A stretch of 64,000 bases of DNA. It comes from Allolobophora icterica (lineage: Eukaryota > Annelida > Clitellata > Crassiclitellata > Lumbricidae). Where the stretch lies: positions 78,981,197 through 79,045,196 of the forward strand of contig OY744604.1 in assembly GCA_963556255.1 (NCBI GenBank). Reading direction: 5' to 3'. A model generated the notes under the pieces. It worked only from the letters and a program-made list of their open reading frames with translations. It did no database searches and had not been told where the DNA came from. The position numbers and the translations under genes were made by a program. Below, piece by piece: positions 22,708-33,455 of this stretch (position 1 is its first letter; each line of letters opens with the position of its first letter).

Positions 22708-24364
22708 GTAGGTTACTACAGATTAACCTTTGTGATATAATATAATGTAATGTGATTTAGAGTAGTACAAGGGCATTTATTGTAAGGCTATGTAATTCAG
22801 TGTTGTGTGATGCAATGTAATCTAGGCCAGTGTAATCTCGTTTAGACTTAATATGTCGAGTAACGTGACTTTACTTACACGCATAGATATTAGCGGAGTC
22901 AATCTTATCTGAAATGATGTAATGCGATCCAATCTAATTCAATCCCAGCCTCATCGTTGGCAAGTAGGCTACTGTGATTTGCATCAAGTAACAACGCATT
23001 TAATGAAGTAATTTTGATGGTTTCCGTTGGAAAAGAAGGGACCGACTACAAGTACAGAAAAAAATACAGACATGAGTTTGTTTGAAGGAGGTCAGTTTCT
23101 TATAAAGTCTACAATAACTAGAGGACATAAGAATGAACCGAAGTCAGAAAGACTTAGTTTATGCAATAACGTTATCACTGGAACAAGCTTCGTGCAATTA
23201 TAGATAAGACGGTTTATCCTTAAATATTGTCAAGGACGTAACTGTGATGAAAAGCAGTACCAACTAATTATTGGCTGTTTTAACCCTATATGGGCCTGAA
23301 GTGCATTTTTGCACTATAAGATCACAGGCCATGCAGCTCTGTTTGCAGTCTTGTTGTCAAGACCTTAAACCTCAAGACCAAGACCAAGACCTTGAACCTC
23401 AAGACCAAGACCAAGACCAAGACCTTGAACCTCGAGACCAAGACCAAGACTTTGAACCTCGAGACCAAGACCAAGACCAAGACCTTGAACCTCAAGACCA
23501 AGACCAAGACCCAAAAAATCGAAATCAGGTCACGACTTCTAAAAATTGTCAAGTCGGAATATTCGCTATTTTAATGAAACCATGAGTTTTTTTTATTTTA
23601 TTCAAGCAAATTAACTTTGAATGCAAACTGCAGAGAAATCTGAATTTGTATTCAAAAGTCCTTCATGCAAACTCTTATACCAATTGAATGCCTTTTGTAT
23701 TTTATAAAAACCAATTCGCTCAGAATTTTCTGACCAAGACGTGCCTGGTGGGCCTCATAAAAATTCCGCCATGTGAAAGAATACGTTTTACAGGTGCTGA
23801 AGTCGCTGACACACACAGAAGCTTTTCAAGCACTGGATGTAAATGTACAGATAGTGAGTCCTTTTGAAATCTACCCATGGTTTATCATACCGTCTGATAC
23901 AGAATAACTGTTGCTGCTGCCAATGGGTTTTCCTGACCAACAAGACTTGTATCCATCCATAGATATTGGTCGTATGATGCAAGCAGGCTTGATACAGAAT
24001 TCTTGAGTTCTGTTAAATGACTGTTCATATTAACAGCCGGTCTTGGTCTTGGTCTTGCGAGACCAAGACCAAGACCTTGAACTTCAAGACCAAGACCAAG
24101 ACCAAGACTTTTAAAAACAAACTCGAGTGCACTCGAGACCAAGACCTTGGTCTCGAGGACAACAAGACTGTCTGTTTGTGGTGCATTTTTGCACTTATGC
24201 GCTACTGGACTTGTTACAGCATCTCTAAATTTATTAGTCTTTGCTTAGCGTAATTTTGGTGGTTGCTATGTGCGAGATTTCACTCACAACAACAACAAAA
24301 GTAGTTTTAAGCCAAATTAATAGGCTCCATAGAGGGTTAACAAAAATTGCAATGTTGCCAACAG
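22708..24364 (+). other. Gene B intron 2
   Basis: Holds the hAT-type element at 23346-24170. The rest, 22708-23340, has no recognised feature. Confidence 0.5.
23346..24170. mobile_element. hAT-type element with CAAGAC minisatellite, 825 bp
   Basis: The ends are CAGTCTTGTTGTC and GACAACAAGACTG, flanked by a perfect 8-bp duplication TCTGTTTG (23338-23345 and 24171-24178). The interior carries (CAAGAC)n arrays near both ends, as rows of CCTCAAGACCAAGACCAAG-like units. Open frames over these arrays are repeat artefacts. No transposase is seen. Confidence 0.8.
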
Positions 24365-24736
24365 ATTCTGTTCGTGAATGTGACAAAAACCTAACTGGAT
24401 CACACACTTCATTTTTGGATGAAAATGACTCCTTGTTCATGTGGTGCTCCGTTGAATTCAGAGGCAACCTTATTCCGGTGATGAAATGGAAAATTGGAGC
24501 TAATGGAGAAAGAAGTCATTCTAAAACAACTGTTTTTTCAAACCAAAAAATTTACTCTGAAATCGTCGTCCAATTTAAGCATAGAGAACAAGCGGTCGTT
24601 CTTTCCTGCACAACACACTTTGACCAAACCTCCATCAACAACATGGTGAATGATGCTGGTGATCGCCTGAACACCACAGCCAAGAATATTCCAGACTACA
24701 ATTACACGTGGACATCCCCACCAATAGCTATTTTGC
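24365..24736 (+). CDS. Gene B exon: C2-like Ig domain
   Basis: Frame phase 1 to 1, 124 codons, from ...VRECDKNLTGS to YTWTSPPIAIL. The Ig pattern is MWCSVEF, VMKWK, LSCTTHF. The donor is GTGAGA. The same frame runs on for 430 nt, but that is intron by comparison with genes A and C. Confidence 0.85.
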
Positions 24737-24756
24737 GTGAGAACAAAATTTTGACA

Positions 24757-24800
24757 CGATTTCTTATATATATAACCGTTTCTTATATATATAACCGTAT
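24757..24800 (+). repeat. Short tandem duplication after the donor
   Basis: Two copies of a ~22-bp unit (TTTCTTATATATATAACCGT) just inside the intron. Confidence 0.8.
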
Positions 24801-26094
24801 CCAAAATTTTCTTTTAAAGTCTAGCTCAACTGTTTCCTGCCATCACGTGAAACTCAGCAACTCAGCAAGTAATATAGTTTTTCTCGCGTGTTTGCAAATC
24901 ATTCTTCTCACTCTACAGTCTACAACTGAGATTGTGCGAGATTCAACGTACACTTGCCATACAACTTATTATCAGTGGTTATACCAGGTAGCTCTGTTTA
25001 GTTGCCGATCTTATCTTCGATCAGCATCTTCTGGAAAGCATGTTGTACTCGATACACGTCTTGTCTATGGTCGGCGTTCATTCACTGTTGTTGGTCCCTA
25101 CATCTGGATCTCAATACATATTACATACCCATATTCACAACTCTCCTACCAAGACTTTCTTTCGCTCTAAAAACTACCAGAATGTTTACGTTTCTTGATG
25201 TTTCTTCTTGTCCGACATCAATGGGAACCTCTGAATTTTGTAGATGAGCATTATCGAATTATATTTGTTTTCTATTGCATTAATGTTCGGATATCAGGTA
25301 GGGTCTACCTCAACTGCTGTCAAAGCATAAACCGCTATTTTCTGAATTTCACTTGTATGTTAGTAGCCCATATTCTTCATATAATACCCAATACCCATGG
25401 TCTCACTTCTTTCTGTATATCTAGTTCTGAGCCTATTTATTGAGTCTGCGAACAGTTCATCATAGATTGGATCATGTAGAATCAAACAGCATCTTCGGCT
25501 GGCATCGAAAGACACGTTAAGCAGACTGCAGTGTAATGTAATGATGCCTCGTACTCAACTGTCATTCTCTGAAGCCTACTGCAAAGGCCCTCTCCTTTTG
25601 TCACAAATTACTTTAACATTTTGTATTAACTGCTGTGTGTAAAGACATTTATTTTCAGGTAAGAAGAATTCTGTTGTTGTCTCGACGATTCCGACTACAG
25701 TTCCAATAGCGGGTGTGCATTTTCATTTCTTGCATTATTCGTATAGTGTGATTAATGACAGTGCAGTGGTCCACATGGGACCCTCGAAGGTATTTGTTGT
25801 GGCCCACACGAGTTTGCCAGCCTTTCCATTCTTCGCACAATAAATATTACGTTGTTGAGGTTTAATTTATTTTTTTTGCAATTTGCCAAAATTAGTGAAT
25901 TGAGCCTGACAAATTAAAAGTCGTAATCATGATCTCGAGATTTCCACAGCGTTCAGAACAGGGAAGTCGCAGGATCCAGCTTCTTCGCAGGGGCCTAGTC
26001 AAAACAAAATCGATAGGCGGCAGAGGTAAAAAAAATGGTTCCAGGCCAAGATCCAAAAGGGTCAGGCAGACCCTTTGTGATTCTTGACTTAGTG

Positions 26095-26618
26095 CAGTGG
26101 TCACCAACCCGCACCAACCATGATGTTTTCACAGACAGCCGGATATATGATGGGCTGTGTAGAATTTAGACGGCGAGAGAAGTAAGGGGAAGAGGATGAA
26201 TCGGGGTAGGATTTGTGAGAGCAAGGTTTTCAGTTTTGAGTGATGGACCTGTTGGAGAGATAGCTAGAGGTGAGGTTTTGGTGAAAGCTACGAGGTGACC
26301 GAGTAACACTAAAACCGCACAAGTAATGAAAAAGTGAGAATCCTGAAAGAAGAAAATCGCGCCTTCAACGAGGACTGGAGACTCGATAAATTTTGATAAC
26401 TCCTTTGGATTTCATGTTACTAAAATATGTTGTTTTTTCATACACTTCGAGACATTGTAGGTATGTACATTTATGCTATACAGTCACTGTAGTTATCTAT
26501 AGTAGGTCCTATAAAATAAAAAAATCACAATTTTGTATTATATTCAAAGCACTACGGCCCGCGCTTTTTTTGAATATCCTAAGGCGGCCTCTGGCCTGGA
26601 AAAGGTTGGTGACCACCG
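26095..26618. mobile_element. hAT-type element, 524 bp
   Basis: The ends are CAGTGGTCACCAACC and GGTTGGTGACCACCG, with a perfect 8-bp duplication ACTTAGTG (26087-26094 and 26619-26626). No transposase frame. Confidence 0.88.
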
Positions 26619-26788
26619 ACTTAGTGATTCAGCGATGAGACGAATATTCCGCCAAAATACATGATAAGAGAAACAAAGATCAATACTTTCGCAGACATGT
26701 GCATAGAATCTAAATAACAATGCATCGCAATCTTAACGATTGATTGTTTGCACTCTCTTTGAAATGATGTGGATCCTCTCTCTGGCAG

Positions 26789-26923
26789 TTGTTCATTTAT
26801 CGTCGACAACAACGTCTCCTGCCAGCGCCTCTTCTATCGGTCTGATGATCGTTTCTTTCGTAGCACTGGTCCTCCTATGCATCATCGTCCTTTGTTGCGC
26901 CGTGGTGAAGAAGTCGAATAAAG
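26789..26923 (+). CDS. Gene B exon: transmembrane segment
   Basis: Frame phase 1 to 1, 45 codons. A Ser/Thr stalk is followed by a span (IGLMIVSFVALVLLCIIVLC) and KKSNK. The three cysteines near the inner face could be acylated. The acceptor is CTGGCAG and the donor is GTTAGA, the same as in gene C. Confidence 0.85.
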
Positions 26924-27099
26924 GTTAGAATGAGTCAATCGCTTCTTTTAAACAATATCTATTATAGGATAAAAATAGGCAGAGTACAAGCTTAAAGACA
27001 TAATATTCTTAAGTAACTTACTGTTTAATACTTCTACATACATGCTTGAAGAATACATGACATAGGGCCAACATACTTGTGGGCTTACACGCGTACTTG

Positions 27100-27262
27100 C
27101 ATTCATACATACATACATACATGTATACATACATATAAGCATGCATACATGTATACATATACACATACATACATACATACATACATACATACATACATAC
27201 ATACATACATTCATACATACATACATACATACATACATACATACATACATACATACATACAC
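27100..27262. repeat. CATA microsatellite
   Basis: Long (CATA)n tract, interrupted in its first half. The open frames on both strands (polymers of M-Y-V-C and H-T-Y-I) are artefacts. Confidence 0.95.
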
Positions 27263-27334
27263 TCAATTTCTGCTATATTAGTTCACACAGTCGTCCATCA
27301 ATAATTAATGGATGTGATGTTTCCCTTTTACCAG

Positions 27335-27391
27335 GATGTTTTCACAAATCGTCTGCTGAGCCTACCGTACTTTTCGAGGCAAACATGCGAG
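27335..27391 (+). CDS. Gene B exon: juxtamembrane GCF cassette
   Basis: A 57-nt, phase 1-1 exon encoding GCFHKSSAEPTVLFEANMR. Paralogue of 2655-2711 and 42984-43043. Confidence 0.8.
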
Positions 27392-28420
27392 GTAACGACA
27401 AAAAGCATACACATAATAACAGAGGCAGGATGCATAAGATAATGACTGTTGAAGATTATAGATAATTGTTGAAGCTCAAATTCAGAGATGATCTAGTAGA
27501 AATAAAAACTATGCTGCGGGAAGGATGGACAGAGACAGAGAACGATACAGATGGACAGAAGAAGAGAGAGAGAGAGATGGGAACATACTCTATTAAAAGC
27601 GACATACTCGTTTACATAATTTATTTTAGCGTACTCTATGTAAACATATTCTATTTAATTAAATGCACTTTCTAACTCTTAGTCTTTAGCTACATGTACC
27701 TACGAAAGTCATTAAGTCTAGGGTCCATGAAATATGTTTGCAATCAATTACTGTTTTTGTTTGAGTTGAACCAGTTCATATCTCAATTTCTGCATGATTA
27801 AATTGAAATGTTTAGTTTTGTTACTTTATATTATCTCAACTTATGCTGCATTTCATGAAGCCTTTTCAAATTCTAACAATATCACGGATCATATACTTTG
27901 TGCAAATGCTCTGAAATATTATCGCATGTGAATAAGTTGGTTCCCGCGATTTCGCTTTTTGTGGGCGCTGTAGAAATTTCTAGATTACGATTATCGCTAC
28001 GAACTACTTAGATAAGCCCCTATATCTTTTTCAGGCTTTTGCAAAACTAAATCTCGCGGCATGGTCAGAGATTGTGTCTGGATTCTAGAAAAACCAATTG
28101 ACTATTGCAAAATACTAAATACGAAGCCAAAGAGTGTGGGTACAGTATTTGTATCTCGGTCTAGCTCTACCCACACTCTTTGGCTTCGTAAAATTATAGT
28201 AAAGTAATTGTCCTTTGTCTAATAGTGGAACTTTAGGGAGGCACTCATTTCCTTTTCGTAGTCCCTTGAGCCGGCATTGGATTTGGATTTGGATGAATCC
28301 TAAGATTCTGGACACAGTACAAGAGCATCGCAGAACAAGCTGTCTACTTTCCAGTTTCAGCAACTTTGCTTAAGTGATTATTGTTAACACAACAGACATT
28401 TTAAATGTTTTCTTAAATAG
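27392..28420 (+). other. Gene B intron with perfect hairpin
   Basis: Perfect 23-bp inverted arms at 28120-28142 and 28168-28190 with a 25-nt loop. A diverged short interspersed copy lies at 27925-28002. Confidence 0.6.
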
Positions 28421-28567
28421 AAGCTGACCGTATTTATTATGAGGACCAAACGGAAAGCGATGTCTTCGGTCAAGTTTCCAGCCATGTTGCAAGCAATGGA
28501 AATAATCCACGGGTTACATTCCAGCAAAACCCTGCTGTCCCATTCTACGAGGAAATCACATCTGAAG
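28421..28567 (+). CDS. Gene B exon: IYYED and FYEEI cassette
   Basis: Frame phase 1 to 1, 49 codons. It carries RIYYEDQTES and, near its end, AVPFYEEITSE. YEEI is the textbook high-affinity ligand of Src-family SH2 domains. The acceptor is AAATAG and the donor is GTAACC. Confidence 0.82.
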
Positions 28568-28896
28568 GTAACCTCGGAAATTAAAAAAAGTATTAATTTT
28601 AGAGAAAATTAGTAAAAATAGAAGTCATCTTTTAGGAAAAGTTTAGCTGCAGTAAAGTATAAGGCAAGATATTGCTAGACAAGGTCACTCAAGGCAATGT
28701 GATGTAGGACTTTTGTAGATTACGATAATGCAATATAAGCTAAGGTAGCTAAAGTAAGAAAAAGTGATGGCAATATAACGTCACATGAAGTGAGGTAATA
28801 AGGTAAGCTAAGTCAATAAAGGGTTGGTTTACTTTAGGTTAAGATAGATTGGTTAATTTAGGTTAGGTTAAGCGAGAGCAATTAATTAGACTAGAG

Positions 28897-29300
28897 CAGT
28901 GGTTCCCAAGCTCTTTTGATGGAGGGCAGAGTCTTACTTTTAAAATATCATGGCGGGCCACAGAGATCTGAGGAGCCGTCCTCAGTTGCTTTCATTGGTA
29001 ACATCTGACATCGAATGGAACATGTTTTTGGCATATTGTCAGTGCCAATTTTCAACAATGCAAGATAAAACACACGTCTTTTTCACCGGAAGTGTAAATA
29101 CGCTGCATAGAGCTTGACGAAAAGTGAACTAAGATTAAAACAAAATAATAGAAAAAAAGAACTTAACTTAACTTAAATCGAAAATCAAGAAAACAAGGTA
29201 ATTTAATTTTTTTTCAAAATTTGTGAGTGACTGTCGCGGGCCACATTCAAAGGATTGGCGGGCCACTTTTGGCCCGCGGGCCACGGTTTGGGAACCACTG
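28897..29300. mobile_element. hAT-type element, 404 bp
   Basis: The ends are CAGTGGTTCCCAA and TTGGGAACCACTG, with a perfect 8-bp duplication GACTAGAG (28889-28896 and 29301-29308). The interior has GGCGGGCCAC-type blocks, like animal hAT (Charlie-type) MITEs. Confidence 0.9.
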
Positions 29301-29687
29301 GACTAGAGTATACCTACTCTATTACCACTAGGTATGCTCCTCTGTTAGCTCCAGCGCCGGCCTTAGAATTTTGGCGAACCTATGCAAACTGAAATTTGTC
29401 GGCCTCTGACCACCAGGAATCACGAAAAATGCCGATTGAAGCTAAACGTCGTACAATCATAACTATGTCTCTTGTGTTATCTAGGCCTATACGAAAAAGA
29501 AAAGCAAATTTCCAAATTATCATTAATAAAAATAGAAATTATTATGAAAAGGCACCATCAAATTTGACGGTCGCATACTACCTAAGGCCGGTATTGGTTA
29601 GCTTGAATCTTTTACTTCTAAAAATATAGCAATGACAAATTACTCGCGTTCCGACTGAACTGACTGATGTCTTCTTATTAAAACAAG

Positions 29688-29828
29688 GCAGTAGAACGGC
29701 AGCAAATGCGGTATCAGTATTTTATGAGGATCCAAATCAAACTACGGAAGGCCGAATGGGGAACAGAGAGCCAACGACAGCATCAGGAGCAACACCAGTC
29801 TCTCAAATCGTTGTGAGACAAGTGAATG
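29688..29828 (+). CDS. Gene B exon: SVFYEDP cassette
   Basis: Frame phase 1 to 1, 47 codons, with SVFYEDPNQTTEGRMGN. Same length and high identity as gene C exon 45445-45585. The donor is GTAAAG. Confidence 0.85.
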
Positions 29829-29945
29829 GTAAAGATTTATACAAATTATGTCTTCTACTTCATTGAGAAGTCAATTATTTGGACTGACTTCTGACGATTC
29901 TTAATGTGATCTTATGATTACTATTGATTCATTATCAACATGCAG

Positions 29946-29989
29946 ATGGTGATAATGGATCGATAGAAGGTCGAAGGTCGAATCAATAG
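29946..29989 (+). CDS. Gene B alternative terminal cassette with early stop
   Basis: After an ATGCAG acceptor in phase 1 the frame reads DGDNGSIEGRRSNQ and stops at TAG (29987-29989). The matching place in gene C (45720-45751) also stops. Inclusion would end the protein before the STYDYV and ITSM/ITIM exons. A weak internal donor (GTCGAA at 29970) could instead make it a 24-nt cassette. Confidence 0.45.
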
Positions 29990-31287
29990 TCAAACATATG
30001 AATCCTTTTAAGAATTCCAGTCAAAATTCGATAGCTCTGGAAACCAAAATTCTGGCTACGGTGGATAAGCATTGTCAAACTGACTAATCTTGTGTGTTAG
30101 ACCTTGGCAATTCCACTAATAGGCCTAAATCGTATCTTCTGTTTGATCAGACAATTTTCGACTTCATTGCTTACTTTAACCTTTATTAAACTATTTTACA
30201 TCACTTACATTCTTCAGAACCTGTTCTTAGTCACAAAAGGCATATTTAGCTTAAAGCATTATTGTTTCTATTATCTTATTTTTGATTAGTCGCGCATTGT
30301 TCATGCTTTTATAGTAATCTAATATGTCATAAGTCACAAAATTCTTTAGTTTATAGCAGGTTGTTTATACATGATATGATAGATTGCATACGGGTATCTT
30401 CGTTCTTAGATCACGTATATTCTGCAGAACCCATTCAAAGAACCACCAGTAAGGAAGCATCTGAAAGTCCGGAAAGTTTCAGCATAAGCGCTACTGGTTC
30501 ACAATTAGCTTATGTGGGAGTTTGGATGGAAGGCAATGATCATTCTAATTTTTTAAATTTCACTTTAAATTTCATCTGAAATTTCAAAAGAAAGTTCGAT
30601 GTTGGTAATGCATTATCGTGTTTTGAGTTGCAACAAATAATTCTATTGTTGCTTAATCGTCCGCTGCATGTCATTGCCAAGTATTACACCGAGTAACGTT
30701 GGTATAGGCTTGCACATTTCTTGTACAAGTCAGCTTTATTTCGTTTTTATCACTCAATTCCTGTGGGTTTTAGTCGTGGGCACAGGTGACTAAGTACGTA
30801 TGTCTGAATACACTTGTATCAAATACGAGCCTACCATTTAACAAAGTTTTGTACACTCAATTTAAAAAATAAATTGTATAGTGCATTCTTCTATTAACTC
30901 TTAAGGACACACCTATGTCCAGCAACAGGAAACACTGAAATCACTCTCGTTTGGCCCCCGTTGGTCTGATAGCTGACCACAAATATAAATCACTGGCACA
31001 ATGTGACGGGATAGCTCAGGATCCAATGATATGGCTGTCCGGAACATTAAGGGACAATGGCGGAAGCATATAGTAGAATTAGTTTAGGTTAGTGCTAAGA
31101 TTGGTGCAGTATAACCGTTGCACTACGGTTGTAGATAATGCAGGCTACGAGTGCAACGTACTATATCGAGTGGTTACGTTTGATGTGCTATTGTATCGTA
31201 GTGTTGTACATTACATGTGTACATTACATTGTGGTTGTCTGCTGTGATGTACTGTGCTGTACTGTATAGTATGAACTTAGTGCGGTT

Positions 31288-31320
<33 letters not shown>

Positions 31321-31526
31321 CGGAATTTATATAGCGCCCCTTCAAGGCAACTACTCAGTGGCACTCCCGACCCAAGCCCGGTCAAAAAGAAAAGGTTTTG
31401 TATTACATTCATTTACGTTGCACTACAAACAATGCTTTGAATCGCTAGTTATTACCACCAACGGTACAGTTTTGATTGATTGATAGTTTTGATGTGCATT
31501 TCAGTTCATACACATTGTCGTTTTAG
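29990..31526 (+). other. Gene B introns around the mini-exon
   Basis: Besides the 39-nt mini-exon (30410-30448), the stretch holds an (AATC)n tract at 31290-31320 followed by TTTATATAGCGCC, a common 3' end of marine-invertebrate retroposons. Sequence 29998-30110 matches gene C's intron at 45781-45890. Confidence 0.55.
30410..30448 (+). CDS. Gene B mini-exon HVYSAEP
   Basis: A 39-nt, phase 1-1 exon with acceptor TTCTTAG and donor GTAAGG, reading HVYSAEPIQRTT. The gene C copy (47358 onward) has TGA where this has AGA. It may be optional. Confidence 0.55.
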
Positions 31527-31672
31527 GGGCAGACGGTGCACGGGGCGGCAGCAGCGAAGGCGTAGCAGATGCTATTTCAACGTACGACTACGTCGATGCA
31601 GACCTGCTGAGGAACATCCGTAGTCAAGAGACCGCTCCACGTCCGCATGAAAACAAAAAGAGGCCAACACAG
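31527..31672 (+). CDS. Gene B exon: STYDYV cassette
   Basis: Starts in phase 1 and ends in phase 0, with acceptor TTTTAG and donor GTAAGT. It contains AISTYDYVDADLLRNIRSQE, where STYDYV fits the inhibitory motif SxYxxV. Gene C exon 47742-47887 has the same 146 nt length. Confidence 0.85.
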
Positions 31673-32817
31673 GTAAGTCAGTACAATGTTTCTATTGAAG
31701 TTTCATGTGAGCACCTCCGTAATAATAATGATAATAAAACTAAAACTAAAATATTATTATTATTAATAATAATAATAATAATAATAATAATTAATAGGGC
31801 CATTCCGGACTTTTTATATGTTACATTAATTAATATTGAAGTCCCTGAGGGATCCTGTATACCTCGAGGCATAAAAAAATAAATAATAATAATAATACAA
31901 TTTGTATAGCACCGTAGCACAAACGAGGCCGATGGAAAGGGCGCTGTAGGCCTACATGAACTTATTGACCAGTAGCTAACTATATCTAGACATAACAGAA
32001 TTGTTTCCCTTTTAATAAGCAAAATGTAAAATAACTCCAACATCGAAAATGCAGGTACATCAGCAATGAAAAGTAAACTATTACTTTCAGACCATTACTC
32101 AAATACGGAAATGTCACAGTTTATATTACAAAAACAAGAAGTTAGCTAACCTATCATCCAACAGGGAAGACGAGTAGAGCTCTATTTCCGTTTACCGAAC
32201 TAATTAGGTCTTTCATATAATTATACAAGGCCAGGATGAACAAATTAAACACACTTCAGACTATAAGGTCAAATTAAAAACTCAGAGAGCATCGCATGAA
32301 AACCGATGATAGCTGTAACAATTAGAAACAGTCTTGTTTCACAATCAGTCCATAACCTATCAATTTCTCTTTAACCTTGATCTGAGGTACAAAACTAAAT
32401 ACGGATTTTATACAAACGACAGAAAGCAGCATGAAGGCTATTGACCATTGTCTTAATCGGTATGCTGTTAAGCTGAGAAGCTGCTTGCAAAACATAAACG
32501 CCTTTCCAATGAGCCGTGGAACTGAGCGAACTGCGACCTGTGAATCTGAAGATGTGATTAATTACACGACGTCTACACTTATCAAATTTTACTGTTGGTC
32601 GTCTTAGGCTAAAAAGGACTAGGGTTCAAACATTAAGACTTCACACATTACATTTAACCTAAAATAGTTTTACTTGTCAGCTTAACTGTCTCTTGTAGAC
32701 TCACTTAAACTCAGACTCACATTGTGAGTTGTTACATCAGTTTGTTTATGCACAACCGTCAACTACATCAACTACGCGAGAAGCAATAAGTTCGAACATT
32801 TCTTTCTGCATTTGTAG
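31673..32817 (+). other. Gene B last intron
   Basis: Contains AAT-type microsatellites (31740-31790, 31880-31900) and a retroposon-like block with GTATAGCACCGTAGCAC. The same block sits at the same place in gene C (48081 onward), so it predates the duplication. Confidence 0.55.
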
Positions 32818-33021
32818 AATGTTGGCATAGACGGAACAATCTACATGGAAGTCAACGCAGCAACAGGAAGTCACGTGCCTCCCACAATGCAACAGCGTGC
32901 ACCAATCCAGTCGTTGTTCAACAAATCAATCTATGCACCGATTGATCACACAGCACAGAACATTCCAACACTACCTCCGTCAAGCAATACCACTACACAA
33001 ACAATGTCTTCTTATCACTGA
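32818..33021 (+). CDS. Gene B last exon: ITSM + ITIM
   Basis: A phase-0 terminal exon of 68 codons including the stop. TIYMEV fits TxYxxV and SIYAPI fits SxYxxI. The acceptor is TTTGTAG, and the stop is TGA at 33019-33021. Confidence 0.88.
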   Translation, partial: NVGIDGTIYMEVNAATGSHVPPTMQQRAPIQSLFNKSIYAPIDHTAQNIPTLPPSSNTTTQTMSSYH

Positions 33022-33449
33022 ACCAACATAGTCGTACAAATGTGTATCTAATACATTATGGACAAACTGCGTCTAGGTAAAAACTTGAAATATTCAAGCG
33101 AACCGTTGATGATCGCTACACAGCCTGAACGAAGTGGAAGAATGTTACAGAGCAATTGCGAAGAAGGTTTAAAATACAGGTGTGATACGTCACAGACACA
33201 AAGGAGACAGCTGACAGTTTTCATAAAACGCCCACAACGGTAGCGACCTACAAAATTAATGTACACAACGGAAAAGAACTTCAGCGATAGATACACATGC
33301 ATACTCAGCGGAAATGGAGACAAGAGAGTAAGAGAAAGGCAGTTAGGCAAACATGCAAATACGGTGACAAAGACATAGGCTACTCAGAGTCAGACATAGA
33401 CAGACAACAGTTGCCCAAAAGGCAAAAGCAAAGCGGTGATATAAATTAA

Positions 33450-33455
33450 AATAAA
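33450..33455 (+). terminator. Candidate poly(A) signal of gene B
   Basis: AATAAA within the 3' flank that is conserved with gene C up to about 33540. Confidence 0.3.

Larger units (their letters stand above)
24737..26788 (+). other. Gene B intron 3
   Basis: Contains the hAT element at 26095-26618. I see no gene in 24800-26090. Confidence 0.5.
20299..33021 (+). other. Gene B: two-Ig receptor with ITSM/ITIM tail
   Basis: The main chain joins exons 20299-20338, 22393-22707, 24365-24736, 26789-26923, 27335-27391, 28421-28567, 29688-29828, 30410-30448, 31527-31672 and 32818-33021: 1596 nt, 531 residues. The order is signal peptide (1-13), V-type Ig (14-118), C2-like Ig (119-242), membrane span (about 257-280) and a tail of about 250 residues. 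Tyrosine motifs in order are IYYED, FYEEI, VFYED, HVYSAE, STYDYV, TIYMEV and SIYAPI. STYDYV and SIYAPI fit the inhibitory motif, TIYMEV the switch motif and YEEI the Src SH2 consensus. A cassette with an early stop (29946-29989) allows a short isoform. Gene C is its tandem duplicate. Inhibitory signalling is inferred from motifs only. Confidence 0.83.

Noticed and set aside
24241..25170. 309-residue open frame taken as one coding exon
   Set aside because: Only 24365-24736 matches the paralogous Ig exons. After the GTGAGA donor the frame runs through a duplicated TA-rich intron block without family similarity.
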